Numbered from the stretch's first letter, positions 34,846 through 45,714 are shown. The stretch: DNA of 64,000 bases from Psychrobium sp. MM17-31 (GCF_022347785.1 NZ_JAKRGA010000001.1:930001-994000); one strand, 5' to 3'. Numbers and translations are program-made. The notes: a model not told the origin generated them from the letters alone.

Positions 34846-37392
34846 ATGATAAAGAGTTTTAAGGCGAATTCGCTCTCCGTTGCCATAACACTCGCATTAG
34901 GCACAGTTACAGCAACTGCCAACGCGGCGGAATCAACAAAAGACACAGCAAAAGATGTTGAGAAAATCTCAATCCTCGGCTCTCGCGTTTCAAGTCGCAC
35001 CGAGACCCAATCAACAGCCCCAATCGATATTATCGATGCAGATGCACTAACTAAAGGTGGTTTTACTCAGCTAGGCCAAAGCCTGCAAGCTACCGCGCCA
35101 TCATTTAACTTTTCCCGTACCCAAGTTTCAGACGGCTCAGACTTATTCCGTCCAGCGACTTTACGTGGTTTACAACCAGACCAAACACTAGTGTTAGTCA
35201 ATGGTAAGCGCCGCCACAACCAAGCTATCTTTGGCCTCAATGGCACCGTTGGTGCTGGTGCAGCTGGCACCGACATGAATGCGATTCCAATGACTGCTCT
35301 TGCCGATGTGCAAGTACTGCGTGATGGCGCAGCCGCGCAATATGGTTCAGACGCGATTGCAGGTGTAATTAACCTATCACTTAAAAACACCACTGGCATT
35401 ACAACAGGCTTTATCCAAGCTGGCTCAACCAGCGAAGGTGACGGTGATGACATTACCTTGGGTTTAAATCGCGGATTCGATTTAGGCGATGATGGTGGCT
35501 ACATTAACCTATCGTTAGAAGCCCGTGATTACAGCGGTACTAACCGCGCTCAACGCGACATCGGTGGTTCATCAACCATCGCCAAAGGCACGCTATCCGA
35601 CACTGTTCGTTGGGGCCAAGGTAATGCTGAATCAGAATTCTCTACCGTATTTTACAACGCTATGCTGCCAGTAGGTGAAGCCGAGCTATATTCATTCGGC
35701 GGTGTTTCTACACGTACGGCACTAGGCAATGGTTTTTATCGCAACTTTGATGAAGCAGATCGTAACGTTCCGCAGGCCTACCCAGATGGTTTCTTACCGC
35801 GCATCGACAACGAAGCACGCGACACCTCATTCTCTATCGGCTTACGCGGCGACATTTCGCCAGACTGGGCGTACGACATCTCTGCCGTATACGGTGAAAA
35901 CCGCTACGACTTTGACTCGAAAAACACCATCAACGCATCTTATGCCGCCGAATATCTTGCCAACAATCCTGACGCATCAGATAGCGATATAGCCGCTAAT
36001 GCGGGCCCAACATCAGGCTATTCAGGTGGATTTAGATTCGACCAAACCACGGTTAATGCCGATGTATCAGGCAGTATCGAACTCGACAATGACCTAACGC
36101 TATTCATCGCTTACGGTGCAGAATATCGCAAAGAGAACTACCAAATCGTTGCAGGTGAACTAGCCTCATACGCCTGTGGCGCATCTAACAGCAGCAGTTC
36201 ATTCCCATCAGTTATCGACCCAGATACATTCGCTGGCTGTGGTTTCCAAGCCTATCCAGGACTTCGCCCAGATGCCGCCAACAAACAAAGCCGCGATAGC
36301 TACGCCCTCTACGCCGATATCGAAACGCAACTGTCGGATGAATGGCTAGTAGGCGCAGCAGTGCGCTACGAAGACTTCTCAGACGCTGGCGACGACATCA
36401 TTGGTAAGCTGTCAACTCGTTATGAAATTAACGACGACTTATCAATTCGCGGCGCTATTTCAAGTGGCTTTAGAGCACCATCGCTTCAGCAAAGTGCCTA
36501 CACCGCTTACACCACCAACCTTGGCGCTGGCGGCGTATTATCGCCATCTTTCACAGCCACAGCAGGTGCTGATTTCCCATCTGCACTAGGCATTGACGGC
36601 TTAACACTTGAGAAATCAAACAACCTGAACTTTGGTTTCGTATTTGACGCCACCGACGAAGTAACCATTACCCTAGATGCCTATCACATCGCCATGAAAG
36701 ATCGCATCACTTTGGGTAGTATGCTAACACCTGACGACGTAGCCTTTAGTCCTGCCGCAGTAGCTGCGCTAAACGCCACAGGTGCCGATCAAGCCAACTA
36801 CTTCTCAAACTCGGTTGATCTCACCACCAAAGGTATCGACTTAATCGTTACCTACTCAACCGATGTCGGCGAAGGCAAACTCGACGTCACCTTTGCAGGT
36901 AATGTGAATGATACCGAAATCGACGCGGTAAACACGCCAACTGGCATTCCAAAAACCGTTGCCCTCGATGACTTACAACGCAGCTTCTTAACCGACGGTC
37001 AGCCACACGAACGCGCAACATTAACAGTGGCCTACGGCCAAAACGACTGGAACGCCACAGTACGCGCTAACTACTTCGGCGAAACCGATGTTACTTACTT
37101 CGGTAACGATCACATCGGCCTACCAGACTTTTTATCGCCAACCGGCTCATTCAAGCCAACCAGCGTGGTAGAAGCCGCGGTGTTAGTTGATGTGAATTTC
37201 GATTACACCATCTCAGAAAACCTAACGTTCTCACTGGGCATCAACAACCTGTTTGATAAAACCCCAGACGAACTCGGCGCAGACGAAGCCCTTGATTTCA
37301 TCACCAATCAAGCCTTCCAATATCCAGTTCGCGCCCTCCCATACGGCTTCGACGGCATGAGCTACTACGGCCGCTTAAACTTCAAGTTTTAA
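34846..37392 (+). CDS. Large TonB-dependent receptor, substrate unknown
   Basis: An 848-residue outer-membrane receptor. Signal peptide of about 28 residues (ending ANAA), a TonB-box-like VEKISILGSR, then a plug with FRPATLRGLQPDQTLVLVNG and VQVLRDGAAAQYGSDAIAG, and a long barrel that ends with SYYGRLNFKF. The plug resembles receptors often grouped as iron-complex or catecholate type in Alteromonadales, many of which import unknown ligands. No Fur-like box or linked transport operon is visible. The gene is monocistronic between two terminators. Confidence 0.9.
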   Translation: MIKSFKANSLSVAITLALGTVTATANAAESTKDTAKDVEKISILGSRVSSRTETQSTAPIDIIDADALTKGGFTQLGQSLQATAPSFNFSRTQVSDGSDLFRPATLRGLQPDQTLVLVNGKRRHNQAIFGLNGTVGAGAAGTDMNAIPMTALADVQVLRDGAAAQYGSDAIAGVINLSLKNTTGITTGFIQAGSTSEGDGDDITLGLNRGFDLGDDGGYINLSLEARDYSGTNRAQRDIGGSSTIAKGTLSDTVRWGQGNAESEFSTVFYNAMLPVGEAELYSFGGVSTRTALGNGFYRNFDEADRNVPQAYPDGFLPRIDNEARDTSFSIGLRGDISPDWAYDISAVYGENRYDFDSKNTINASYAAEYLANNPDASDSDIAANAGPTSGYSGGFRFDQTTVNADVSGSIELDNDLTLFIAYGAEYRKENYQIVAGELASYACGASNSSSSFPSVIDPDTFAGCGFQAYPGLRPDAANKQSRDSYALYADIETQLSDEWLVGAAVRYEDFSDAGDDIIGKLSTRYEINDDLSIRGAISSGFRAPSLQQSAYTAYTTNLGAGGVLSPSFTATAGADFPSALGIDGLTLEKSNNLNFGFVFDATDEVTITLDAYHIAMKDRITLGSMLTPDDVAFSPAAVAALNATGADQANYFSNSVDLTTKGIDLIVTYSTDVGEGKLDVTFAGNVNDTEIDAVNTPTGIPKTVALDDLQRSFLTDGQPHERATLTVAYGQNDWNATVRANYFGETDVTYFGNDHIGLPDFLSPTGSFKPTSVVEAAVLVDVNFDYTISENLTFSLGINNLFDKTPDELGADEALDFITNQAFQYPVRALPYGFDGMSYYGRLNFKF

Positions 37393-37411
37393 GCGAGAGT
37401 AAACTCTGCCC

Positions 37412-37455
37412 AATAAAAAGGAGGTCATCAAGCGATGGCCTTTTTTTGTTTCACC
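37412..37455 (+). repeat. Terminator-associated direct repeat, copy 1
   Basis: This copy (GGTCATCAAGCGATGGCC with A-rich left and T-rich right flanks) matches the sequence at 39522-39564 in the same orientation with one substitution in the central 18 bp. Similarity extends on both sides (AATAAAAA on the left, TTTCAC on the right). The pair brackets the four-gene cassette. The hairpin also serves as terminator of the TonB receptor gene. Confidence 0.7.
37421..37447 (+). terminator. Terminator of the TonB receptor gene
   Basis: AGGTCATC and GATGGCCT pair (one G-T) around AAGC, followed by TTTTTTT. Confidence 0.8.
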
Positions 37456-37567
37456 AAATAAATCCTAAAGTATTTAAAAATAAAGTATTTATAATCGTTT
37501 TAAAGTTCAAACTCTAAGAGATTGGTTCTATTTCGTATCAGCGATTTAACAACTCAAGGCAAACAAA

Positions 37568-37987
37568 ATGCTAGAGAAAATACATCAAGAAAACTGGCAA
37601 GAATTAAGTGTATTAACAGGCACAGCAGAGCATGTTCCTGAAGCAGTACTTGGTTTGTTATCCAAGAACTATAAATCATTTGAAGCTGCCTATTGGAAGC
37701 TCGATAATTACGTGATAGTGCAAGGCGATTTATTTAGCTCAGCCGCTGTGCTGCCAAAATATCTTGAAGAAGTCGTCTTACAATGTAAATTTAAAGAAAG
37801 AGTAATTGACCTAATTTGGCAAATTGGCACGGGTTACTCCGAGAATGCCGAGTTACAATCCGCTTGCTTTGACGCAGCCTTTAAGGCTTTTAACTCTCTC
37901 CTCAAACATCCAGATATCACCCACACCAAGTACTGCGAAATGATAAAAACTGAATTAAATGATATGGTTGAAATTAGCGAAAAGTAA
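37568..37987 (+). CDS. Unrecognised helical protein (first gene of the 37.6-39.5 kb cassette)
   Basis: Not recognised. A 139-residue soluble protein, predicted mostly helical, with repeated helix-turn-helix spacing that could be HEAT-like (VPEAVLGLLSKNYKS, AVLPKYLEEVVLQC, AELQSACFDAAFKAF). No signal peptide, membrane segment or enzyme motif. Neighbours are three further unrecognised small genes on the same strand with 90-120-nt gaps, each with an individual start region. Small, singly promoted soluble genes of this kind are often immunity or phage-island products; that is inference only. Confidence 0.55.
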   Translation: MLEKIHQENWQELSVLTGTAEHVPEAVLGLLSKNYKSFEAAYWKLDNYVIVQGDLFSSAAVLPKYLEEVVLQCKFKERVIDLIWQIGTGYSENAELQSACFDAAFKAFNSLLKHPDITHTKYCEMIKTELNDMVEISEK

Positions 37988-38103
37988 GAAGGTTATGCCT
38001 ATTCAAAGGCAATTCTTAACTATCTTCGGACTCCAAATTAACTTGTTTGAATTTATAGAGCGTAAGCTAAAATAGTAAATTGCGTTTCTATAGTATTTTA
38101 AGT

Positions 38104-38613
38104 ATGAATCAATTTTATGTAAAAACTTCTAGTGATTATATTACTAAAAGCGACTTCGAAAAGTTTGATGTCTGGTGCGAATGGGCAAGCTCTGATGAAA
38201 TCAAATATATTAAAAGCCAGCTTAAGTCCCCCGAATTATTCGAAGAGTTATTTTTAAAGCCTTATGAAAAAGGTCTGGACTGCTACTACCCAATACACGA
38301 AGGCAATTCATTACCATATCGAGAGTTTATGCATGTGGCATGTAAAGCCAAGATATTGGAGAACGTTGAGTTAACAGGTTATGTCTCACTCGTCTGTAAT
38401 GAAGTTACTTCACTAACTCTTTGGATTAATAGCTCGGAAGTTCAGCTGCTACGTTCAGACCGATTAATCGCTGATGAAGATAACCCTAAAAATATCTCAT
38501 TTATTGTTGAATATTTTGGTTTAGAACTCTTCGACGAGATTTATTATTCAACAAGTTATAACGACTCGAAGGGAGATTTAATTCAGGGAAGATTACAGCT
38601 AATTGAAACATAA
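38104..38613 (+). CDS. Unrecognised soluble protein (second gene of the cassette)
   Basis: Not recognised. ATG 38104 (MNQFYVKTSSDYITK) gives 169 residues; a TTG at 38080 would add eight. The composition is acidic and aromatic, with mixed alpha/beta character (MNQFYVKTSSDY; LYPIHEG-like CYYPIHEGNSLPY; VSLVCNEVTSLTLWINS). No catalytic motif or export signal. A+T-rich codon use differs from the flanking receptor and pump genes. The pattern is reminiscent of immunity proteins of polymorphic toxin systems, but no toxin is present in the window. Confidence 0.55.
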   Translation: MNQFYVKTSSDYITKSDFEKFDVWCEWASSDEIKYIKSQLKSPELFEELFLKPYEKGLDCYYPIHEGNSLPYREFMHVACKAKILENVELTGYVSLVCNEVTSLTLWINSSEVQLLRSDRLIADEDNPKNISFIVEYFGLELFDEIYYSTSYNDSKGDLIQGRLQLIET

Positions 38614-38703
38614 TAAATAGCTAAATTAATCACTTAAAAACTATAAAATGCGGTGTTTTGCTCACGTAAATAATACTCTGTAAGTTAATTTTAGGAAAAA
38701 TAC

Positions 38704-39051
38704 ATGGATTTTAAATGCGCGGAAGAATTGTTAGAAACATTGGCTTGGATATCGGTGCCACTCGATAAATTGGATAGAGATTTAGCAGAAATAACAGATG
38801 CAGATGAACGAGAATCTTTAAAAAAGCACTTTAGCGCGCTCTTAAAAGCCTTCTACGGTATCCAAGGAGATATTTCAGAGCAATATCGCGATTTAGACCC
38901 AATGTTTGGCGGTTTTGAAAAATACGCTTTATTGAGAAAAAAATATGAAACTGATTCATTTAACGTTGAAATTCCTTCGGAAGAACGAATCAAACAAGCT
39001 ATGATGACCGCTGAAGCGATCAGAAATTTTAGTCAAAACAGCGAAAAATAG
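38704..39051 (+). CDS. Unrecognised small helical protein (third gene of the cassette)
   Basis: Not recognised. A 115-residue, acidic, all-helical protein (LLETLAWISVPLDKL, ERESLKKHFSALLKAF, ERIKQAMMTAEAIRNF). No signal peptide. AGGAAAAATAC precedes ATG 38704, a good ribosome binding site. Codon use is A/T-rich, like its neighbours in the cassette. Confidence 0.55.
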   Translation: MDFKCAEELLETLAWISVPLDKLDRDLAEITDADERESLKKHFSALLKAFYGIQGDISEQYRDLDPMFGGFEKYALLRKKYETDSFNVEIPSEERIKQAMMTAEAIRNFSQNSEK

Positions 39052-39086
39052 TCATCAAACTTGTCAATTAGAATGACTTAAATAAC

Positions 39087-39503
39087 ATGAACACTTTCCT
39101 TATTATTTCAGCCTTAATTATCGCAATAGCGATTTGGACAGCTATCGAGCATTACAGAATGAAAAAGCTCGCTACTAAGCGAGGTAACGCCAATATATGC
39201 GAATACGCGAGATCGTTTGATTTCAGAAATGTTGATACCAAAATAATGCGCGAATTATGGAATGAACTGCAATTATATTTAGGTAAATACAACGGTAAAC
39301 CATTTCCTATTAAAGCCGAAGATACCTTTGAACAAAATTATAAAATAGACTCTGACGATCTTGATGAAATTTATTGGTCAGTCGCAGACAGACTAAATAT
39401 CAGCACAGAACAGCCCGAAAAGAATCCATATTTTGACAAAGTGACTAACGTTAGAAACCTCGTATTATTCTTAAATAATCAGCCTAGACGTAGTAATACG
39501 TAA
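39087..39503 (+). CDS. Unrecognised single-pass membrane protein (fourth gene of the cassette)
   Basis: Not recognised. 138 residues with one N-terminal transmembrane helix (MNTFLIISALIIAIAIWTAI), then a soluble acidic/aromatic domain with DLDEIYWSVADRLNIS and a C-terminal NLVLFLNNQPRR. It resembles membrane-tethered proteins of unknown function. It lies 35 nt downstream of the previous cassette gene, so the two may be co-transcribed. Confidence 0.55.
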   Translation: MNTFLIISALIIAIAIWTAIEHYRMKKLATKRGNANICEYARSFDFRNVDTKIMRELWNELQLYLGKYNGKPFPIKAEDTFEQNYKIDSDDLDEIYWSVADRLNISTEQPEKNPYFDKVTNVRNLVLFLNNQPRRSNT

Positions 39504-39521
39504 CACGTCACAGGGCGAACA

Positions 39522-39564
39522 AATAAAAAAGGCCATCAAGCGATGGCCTCCTTTCACTTTACCG
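39522..39564 (-). repeat. Terminator-associated direct repeat, copy 2
   Basis: Second copy of the 37412-37455 repeat, same orientation on the + strand (GGCCATCAAGCGATGGCC core). Here its hairpin and A run act as the terminator of the - strand DUF4177 gene. Confidence 0.7.
39525..39549 (-). terminator. Terminator of the DUF4177 gene
   Basis: AGGCCATC and GATGGCCT form an 8-bp stem around AAGC; the A run at 39522-39530 becomes the T run on the - strand. Confidence 0.82.
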
Positions 39565-39571
39565 CAAATGC

Positions 39572-39766
39572 CTAGCACTCGCGTTTCATGATTCCCGAAA
39601 ACTCGGTGTCGCCTTCTAATTCTCGAAAGTCGGCGTTTACAAGCTCCCAACCTTGAGCACCTAGCTTATTGAGATAAGCCTCAATATCAGAGCGCTTACG
39701 GCCTTTAAATAAACTCACTGCTGCGACATCCTTTGAGTCGATCATTTTGTATTCAAACTTTTTCAT
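39572..39766 (-). CDS. DUF4177 small protein
   Basis: A 64-residue protein with the DUF4177 pattern: MKKFEYKMI at the start, then a helix (IEAYLNKLGAQ) followed by GWELVNADF and a closing beta strand. Proteins of this type are small ferredoxin-like folds of unknown role. It follows the pump operon in opposite-facing context (same strand, 26 nt downstream of the pump gene stop) but no functional link is supported. AAAACAATG start region is normal. Confidence 0.75.
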   Translation of the reverse strand: MKKFEYKMIDSKDVAAVSLFKGRKRSDIEAYLNKLGAQGWELVNADFRELEGDTEFSGIMKREC

Positions 39767-39792
39767 TGTTTTATTCCCTAGTTACACTGCGG

Positions 39793-42700
39793 TTAAAATT
39801 TATGTTCTTCCTGCTCTTTTTTACTGTGGCTGAGTTTAAACACCACCACAAAAAATACAGGTACGAAAATTACGGCGAGTACGGTTGCTGATAGCATACC
39901 GCCGAATACACCTGTGCCAATGGCGTTTTGACTGCCAGAGCCAGCGCCAGTGGCAATTACTAACGGCGTTACGCCAAGCATGAAGGCCATTGAGGTCATG
40001 ATGATTGGGCGTAAGCGTAGCTTCGCGGCTTGCAGCGTTGCATCCACTAAGCTGTGTCCTTGCAAGTACAATGAGCGGGCGAATTCGACGATTAGAATGG
40101 CGTTTTTAGACGCCAATCCAATGGTAGTTAACAAGCCTACTTGGAAGTAGACATCGTTGGATAACTCACGCGCTAACGCGAAGCTCACTGCCCCCATCAC
40201 ACCAAGTGGCACTACCAGAATTACCGCAAATGGCACGCTCCAACTCTCGTATAGCGCGGCGAGACACAAAAATACCACCAGCATCGACAATGCGTATAAC
40301 AATGGCGCTTGCGCTCCTGATTGTTTTTCTTGCAGTGACATGCCAGACCATTCAAAGCCAAAGCCGGCTGGTAGCTGTTTTACGTGTTCACTCATTGCCG
40401 CCATGGCATCACCAGAGCTTAATCCCGGTGCCGCTTGACCAAATATTTGCGCCGATGGCGCACCGTTGTAGCGCTCTAATTTTGGTGGGCCAAACACCCA
40501 TCGCGCAGTAGCAAAGGCGCTAAATGGCACCATTTCGCCGCGGTTGTTTTTGACATACCAGTATTTGATATCGTCCGGCATCATGCGATATGGCGCGTCA
40601 GCTTGTACGTAAACGCGTTTGACACGACCGCGTTCGATAAAGTCATTAACATAGGTTGGTGCCCATGCGCTTGAGAAAGTGTTGTTCACATCTTCAAGCG
40701 ACAGTCCCAATGCCATGGCTTTTTGCTGATCGATATCGATTTTAAACTGCGGTGTGTCTTCTAAACCGTTTGGACGAACACCAACCAAGCGTGGATCTTG
40801 CGCCGCAAGTCCCAACAATTGATTACGCGCTGCCGTGAGTTTTTCATGGCCGTGTCCCGCGAGATCTTGCAATTGGAAATCAAAACCCGAAGCGGTGCCA
40901 AGTTCCATAATCGACGGCGGCACAAAGGCAAAAGCGAAGGCTTCTTTAATCGTCATAAAGTAGCCCATAGCGCGACCTGCAACAGCGTTAACGTGTTGGT
41001 CGTCGCGGCTTCGTTCGTCCCAATCTTTGAGTTTCACAAACGCCATGCCGTTGTTTTGGCCGTTACCGCTAAAGCTAAAACCAATTACCGAAAACACCGA
41101 GGATACGCTTTCTTTTTCTTGCTCTAAGAAGTATTTCTCTACCTTGTCCATTTCCACCAATGAGCGCTCAGTGGATGCGCCTTGCGGCAACACTACTTGA
41201 GTAAACATGGTGCCTTGATCTTCATCGGGTAAGAACGAAGTTGGCAAACGTTGGAACATCACAACTAACACAGCAACTAAAATGCCGTAGACAACCATGG
41301 TACGGCCGCTGCGCTGCACAACTTTTCCGAGTAACGATTGATAGCCCGTGCTAGAGCGCTCGAACATGCGGTTAAACCACGCGAAGAATCCGCGTTGTGG
41401 TTTTTGATGATGTTCTGGCGATTTTAGCAAGGTGGCACAAAGCGCAGGTGTTAGCGTTAAGGCAACAATCACCGATAGCACCATCGACGATACAACGGTA
41501 ATCGAGAACTGACGATAGATAACCCCAGTCGAGCCACCGAAAAACGCCATAGGTACGAATACCGCCGATAACACCATTGCGATACCGATTAACGCGCTGG
41601 TAATTTGCTGCATCGACTTTTTAGTCGCTTCTTTCGGCGATAGCCCTTCTTCGTGCATAACCCGTTCAACGTTTTCCACCACCACGATGGCATCGTCCAC
41701 CAGCAAGCCGATGGCCAGCACCATACCGAACATGGTGAGGGTGTTAATTGAATAACCAAAGACGGAGAGTACTGCAAAGGTACCGAGTAGTACAACTGGC
41801 ACGGCAATGGTTGGAATGATGGTTGCTCTAAAATTTTGTAAGAACAAGTACATCACCAAGAATACCAACAAGATCGCTTCTAATAGCGTTTGAATTACCG
41901 ATTTTATCGACAACTTAACAAATGGCGTAATGTCATAAGGAAAGACAACTTCCATGCCTTGTGGAAAGTTTGGTTGCAGCTGAGCGATTTTGTCACGCAG
42001 CGCTTGTGCAGTTTCCAATGCATTGGCACCTGCGGCAAGGTTAATACCAAACCCAGTGGCTGGTTGATCGTTATATTCCGCCACTACTTGATAGCTATCA
42101 CCACCAAGTTCAACGCGCGCAACATCTTTAAGTTTGATGGTTGCACCGCTTTCTTCAACACGCAGTAAAATGTTGCCAAACTCTTCTGGCGTCGCCAGTC
42201 CCGTTTGCACGATGATACTGGCATTAATTTGCTGACCTTGCACACTTGGCGCGCCGCCCAATTCACCTGCAGCCACTTGTGAGTTTTGTGCGCGAATCGC
42301 TCGCATCACATCAAGTGCTGATAGCTTATATTGGTTGAGTTTCTCTGGGTTCATCCATACGCGCATGGCGTATTTACTGCCAAAAAATTGCACCTGACCA
42401 ACACCGTTAATACGGCTGATTTGGTCTTGGATATTCGACGCCATGTAATCGCCTATATCGATAGCGTCAAGTTGGTCACTACTGGAGTAAAAGCCAATCA
42501 CCATCAAGAATGCGCTAGACGACTTGGTAACTTGGACGCCGTTTTGCTGCACTTTTTGTGGCAGTAATGGCATGGCAGTTTGCAGTTTGTTTTGCACCTG
42601 TACCTGCGCAATATCGGGATCGGTACCTGCGTTAAAGGTAACTGTAATATTGGCTCCACCCGAGGAATCACTGGTGGATGAAATATATTTTACGTTGTCG

Positions 42701-42915
42701 ATACCGCTGAGGTTTTGTTCGATAACCTGCACCACGGTGTCTTGTACAACTTGGGCTGATGCCCCTGAATAAAATGCACTAATGGTCACCGAAGGCGGTG
42801 CCACATCGGGATATTGTGAAATCGGCAATCTAAATATCGAGAGGATCCCCACCATCATAATCATGATGGCGATAACCCATGCTAATATTGGCCGTTCTAT
42901 AAAGCTTCTTGCCAT
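39793..42915 (-). CDS. Hydrophobic/amphiphilic RND efflux pump (AcrB/MexB type)
   Basis: Inner-membrane multidrug transporter of the HAE1 family (1040 residues). Typical AcrB features are [17 protein letters not shown]..., [45 protein letters not shown] with the two relay aspartates, and [12 protein letters not shown] and [13 protein letters not shown] in the second half. It exports drugs, dyes, bile salts or fatty acids with the MFP partner encoded 3 nt upstream. There is no outer-membrane channel in the operon, so a TolC homologue elsewhere must be used. Confidence 0.93.
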   Translation of the reverse strand: MARSFIERPILAWVIAIMIMMVGILSIFRLPISQYPDVAPPSVTISAFYSGASAQVVQDTVVQVIEQNLSGIDNVKYISSTSDSSGGANITVTFNAGTDPDIAQVQVQNKLQTAMPLLPQKVQQNGVQVTKSSSAFLMVIGFYSSSDQLDAIDIGDYMASNIQDQISRINGVGQVQFFGSKYAMRVWMNPEKLNQYKLSALDVMRAIRAQNSQVAAGELGGAPSVQGQQINASIIVQTGLATPEEFGNILLRVEESGATIKLKDVARVELGGDSYQVVAEYNDQPATGFGINLAAGANALETAQALRDKIAQLQPNFPQGMEVVFPYDITPFVKLSIKSVIQTLLEAILLVFLVMYLFLQNFRATIIPTIAVPVVLLGTFAVLSVFGYSINTLTMFGMVLAIGLLVDDAIVVVENVERVMHEEGLSPKEATKKSMQQITSALIGIAMVLSAVFVPMAFFGGSTGVIYRQFSITVVSSMVLSVIVALTLTPALCATLLKSPEHHQKPQRGFFAWFNRMFERSSTGYQSLLGKVVQRSGRTMVVYGILVAVLVVMFQRLPTSFLPDEDQGTMFTQVVLPQGASTERSLVEMDKVEKYFLEQEKESVSSVFSVIGFSFSGNGQNNGMAFVKLKDWDERSRDDQHVNAVAGRAMGYFMTIKEAFAFAFVPPSIMELGTASGFDFQLQDLAGHGHEKLTAARNQLLGLAAQDPRLVGVRPNGLEDTPQFKIDIDQQKAMALGLSLEDVNNTFSSAWAPTYVNDFIERGRVKRVYVQADAPYRMMPDDIKYWYVKNNRGEMVPFSAFATARWVFGPPKLERYNGAPSAQIFGQAAPGLSSGDAMAAMSEHVKQLPAGFGFEWSGMSLQEKQSGAQAPLLYALSMLVVFLCLAALYESWSVPFAVILVVPLGVMGAVSFALARELSNDVYFQVGLLTTIGLASKNAILIVEFARSLYLQGHSLVDATLQAAKLRLRPIIMTSMAFMLGVTPLVIATGAGSGSQNAIGTGVFGGMLSATVLAVIFVPVFFVVVFKLSHSKKEQEEHKF

Positions 42916-42918
42916 GAT

Positions 42919-44064
42919 TTATCCTTGTTTCGCCGCGTCGCTTGTTGGCATTACAGGTGAAACTGTCGCCCCTGGCCCTATTTTTTGTAGGCCAGTAGTT
43001 ATGACTTTGTCACCACTTTCTAGGCCAGATAACGCCAACCAATTTTTGCCAATTGAGCGGCCGATACGAATTTGTTTAATACCAACCTTATTGCCCTCTA
43101 ACAGAACAAAGACATTGGCGTGACCTTGTTTATCAAAAGACACTGCACTTTGCGGCACTAAAATTGAGTTTTCGCGCACCGCTTGCGTAAGATCGATTTG
43201 CGCAAACATGCCCGGTAATAGGTTGTGTTCAGGATTGCTAAATTCAGCGCGCAGTGTCACGGTGTCTGTACTTGGATTAGTGCGCACTTCGTTGAATTTC
43301 AATTCACCAAGGTGCGGGTAATTGTCGTTGTCACCAAACGTCAGCTGCGCGGTTTGTTTAACTTTAGATAGCTCACCACTGGCGAGTCGATTTCGAACAT
43401 CGCGTAGCTCTTTATTGCTTTGCACCATATCAAAGTAGATAGGGTCAAGCTGAGTAATAGTCGCGAGTGTTTGTGCCTGTCCTGCGGTTACCAACGCGCC
43501 GACGGTAACATTAGATTTACTGATTTGGCCGCCAATCGGTGCTTTTACCTTGGTATATTCAATATCAACCTGCGCCTTGTGAATAGCCGCTTTACGCACA
43601 TCTAGCTCAGCTAATACCGCTAAATAATTGGCATTGACTTGATCGTATTGCTGCGCGCTTGCTGCTTTGTCTTTTAGCAGTTGTTTGTAACGAGCCAGCT
43701 CAGCTTTGGCAGATTTTAAGTTAGCTTGAGTGCGCACGAGCTCTGCTTTTGCCGATTGCAAGTTTGCTTGATAAATAGTGTCATCAATTTGATAAAGCGC
43801 TTGTCCCGCACCAACTCTAGAGCCTTCTTCAAACAGACGCTGTTTAACAATGCCTGTCACTTGCGGTCGCACATCGGCAATAGCCGACGCCACAGCGCGC
43901 GCTGGCAGGTGCTGGTTAAAAGCGACATCCGTCGTAGTCACAGTAATAAAATCCACGGCTTGTGGTGGCATTTGAAAAGGCGCAGGTGCTTGTTCGTCGT
44001 TACAAGCCGTTAGTGTAAGGGTTATTGTGCTCGCCATAACCATAGCGAATAATTTCAATTTCAT
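42919..44064 (-). CDS. RND pump periplasmic adaptor (AcrA/MexA type lipoprotein)
   Basis: A membrane-fusion protein of 381 residues. ATG 44064 is chosen because GAGGAATGT lies just before it; a farther start at 44103 would push the lipobox away from the N-terminus. The signal sequence ends LTLTACNDE, so the protein is lipid-anchored. RPQVTGIVKQRLFEEGSRV and PIGGQISKSNVTVGALV are the two halves of the lipoyl-type domain, with the coiled hairpin between. First gene of the pump operon. Confidence 0.93.
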   Translation of the reverse strand: MKLKLFAMVMASTITLTLTACNDEQAPAPFQMPPQAVDFITVTTTDVAFNQHLPARAVASAIADVRPQVTGIVKQRLFEEGSRVGAGQALYQIDDTIYQANLQSAKAELVRTQANLKSAKAELARYKQLLKDKAASAQQYDQVNANYLAVLAELDVRKAAIHKAQVDIEYTKVKAPIGGQISKSNVTVGALVTAGQAQTLATITQLDPIYFDMVQSNKELRDVRNRLASGELSKVKQTAQLTFGDNDNYPHLGELKFNEVRTNPSTDTVTLRAEFSNPEHNLLPGMFAQIDLTQAVRENSILVPQSAVSFDKQGHANVFVLLEGNKVGIKQIRIGRSIGKNWLALSGLESGDKVITTGLQKIGPGATVSPVMPTSDAAKQG

Positions 44065-44103
44065 ACATTCCTCGAAAAACACAAGGTCGCCTGTAATAGG
44101 CAA

Positions 44104-44439
44104 AGAAAGGGGTTAAACCACAAACGCTGATGCGGACGTAAAAGAGAATAGTGACAGCGATCTGTAGTCTTCAAATTTGGTACCTAATCTTCTGATTTTT
44201 TATCACTGCACTGTTTTTTCGAGAAAAGATCACCGAGAAAAAACGTTGCGGAGCATAGCGGAGGGGCGCAGCGATAAGGGCATAATCAAATTTTTAGCGC
44301 AGATAGTGTACGCCCTTTACTAATTTATGTACAACAATTCAACGCATTACGCAGCCAAAAGAGTTGTAACGAAATGCAACCAATCATCAAACAGCCAATT
44401 CATTCAGTTGTTTAAAAACTGACTTTATTGTGGTAAAAA
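44104..44439. other. Intergenic region between divergent pump operon and YVTN gene
   Basis: A 336-bp stretch holding the promoters of both divergent units. No regulator gene, RNA or repeat was recognised. Sequences such as CGGAGCATAGCGGAGGGGCG around 44250 are G+C-rich but form no clear palindrome. Confidence 0.4.
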
Positions 44440-45714
44440 ATGCCAACAATAAAAATTAAAATAATAGGTATCACAGTGCCAATTCGCCCTTTTTTATCCA
44501 TTGCCCTACTTTCAGTTTCTAGCTTTTTCGTCAGTGCAGAATCAACGCCGTCTACAGCCAACAATATGGAAATGCGGGATGTCATTGTGGTTGGTAATAA
44601 CTGGGATGGCACTATTGATATTTATGATCCTCACACTTTTACGCGCATTAAAAAACTTAATGCCGTACCAGATAAGGAAGAAAGACTCGAAGAGATTTAT
44701 TCAGGTGTAATTCGCCGTATTAAATCCACCTTTATTCGTGAGGTGATTGGGGAAGGCAACAATCAGATGGTGGACGATATGTTCCCGTCTAAAGACGGTA
44801 AATATCTGTTTATTTCACGTCCTAGCTTTGCTGATGCCATCGCCTTAGACGTAAATACTGGTGAGATAAAGTGGCGTACGCCAGTTGAAGGCGCGCGCTC
44901 CGATCACGCGGCAATATCACCAGATGGCAAGATATTTTTAGTGTCAGCATCAACGGCGCGAAAGGTTCACGCGATAGATACTGACACCGGAAAAATTGTT
45001 GCTAATTTTGAGTCTGGCGATCAGCCGCACGAGAGTAACTACACCAAAGACGGTACTAAAATCTTACACGCCAGCATCGGTAAAGTATTTGTGCCATTTT
45101 CTTCTGGCTGGCTCGATTGGATGAAAGGCGATCGTTACTTTCAGGTCGTTGATGCTAAAACCTATGAGGTACTCCAGCGCGTCGATATTGGCGAAAAGCT
45201 CGAAGAATTTGGCTTTCCTTGGGTAGATAATGCGGTACGCCCAATGGCTGCTGCGCCTGATGGCCGTTATGTGTATCTGCAGGTATCGTTTTTTCACGGG
45301 TTCTTCGAATACGATCTTCACGAGCAAAAAATCACTCGCAAAATGCACCTACCAGTGCCTGAACTAGTAGCGCAAATGAGCTTGCGTGATTATCAGCTAA
45401 ACTCAGCGCATCACGGTTTGGCAATGAATCACGAAGGTACTAAGCTTTGTGTTGCAGGCACCATGTCAGGCTATGCAGCAATTGTCGATCGCGTTACCTT
45501 TAGTTATAAGATTGCTCAACTCTCAGAACATCCTTTAGGCGCTAAACCTTATTGGGCAACAGAAAGCGCTGACGGCAAGCATTGTTATGTGTCGGTAAGC
45601 CAGCAAGATCGCGTATCGGTGATTTCATTTGAAACAGGAAAAGAGATAGCGAGTTTTGATGTTGGCGATCACCCACAGCGCATTCGCACGGGTAAGTTGA
45701 TAATTAATAAATAA
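44440..45714 (+). CDS. Periplasmic YVTN/YncE-type beta-propeller protein
   Basis: A 424-residue exported protein. The N-terminus is hydrophobic ([19 protein letters not shown], cleaved after about residue 33). Repeated propeller blades follow: [76 protein letters not shown]. Proteins like this are found near quinoprotein or copper enzymes and two-component systems, but no direct role is known. It is followed by a LuxR-type response regulator gene (about 140 nt), and it may belong to that signalling unit. Confidence 0.8.
   Translation: MPTIKIKIIGITVPIRPFLSIALLSVSSFFVSAESTPSTANNMEMRDVIVVGNNWDGTIDIYDPHTFTRIKKLNAVPDKEERLEEIYSGVIRRIKSTFIREVIGEGNNQMVDDMFPSKDGKYLFISRPSFADAIALDVNTGEIKWRTPVEGARSDHAAISPDGKIFLVSASTARKVHAIDTDTGKIVANFESGDQPHESNYTKDGTKILHASIGKVFVPFSSGWLDWMKGDRYFQVVDAKTYEVLQRVDIGEKLEEFGFPWVDNAVRPMAAAPDGRYVYLQVSFFHGFFEYDLHEQKITRKMHLPVPELVAQMSLRDYQLNSAHHGLAMNHEGTKLCVAGTMSGYAAIVDRVTFSYKIAQLSEHPLGAKPYWATESADGKHCYVSVSQQDRVSVISFETGKEIASFDVGDHPQRIRTGKLIINK

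Noticed and set aside
34846-37392. Calling the large TonB receptor an iron-siderophore receptor
   Set aside because: No Fur-like box or transport operon is adjacent; plug similarity alone does not define substrate.
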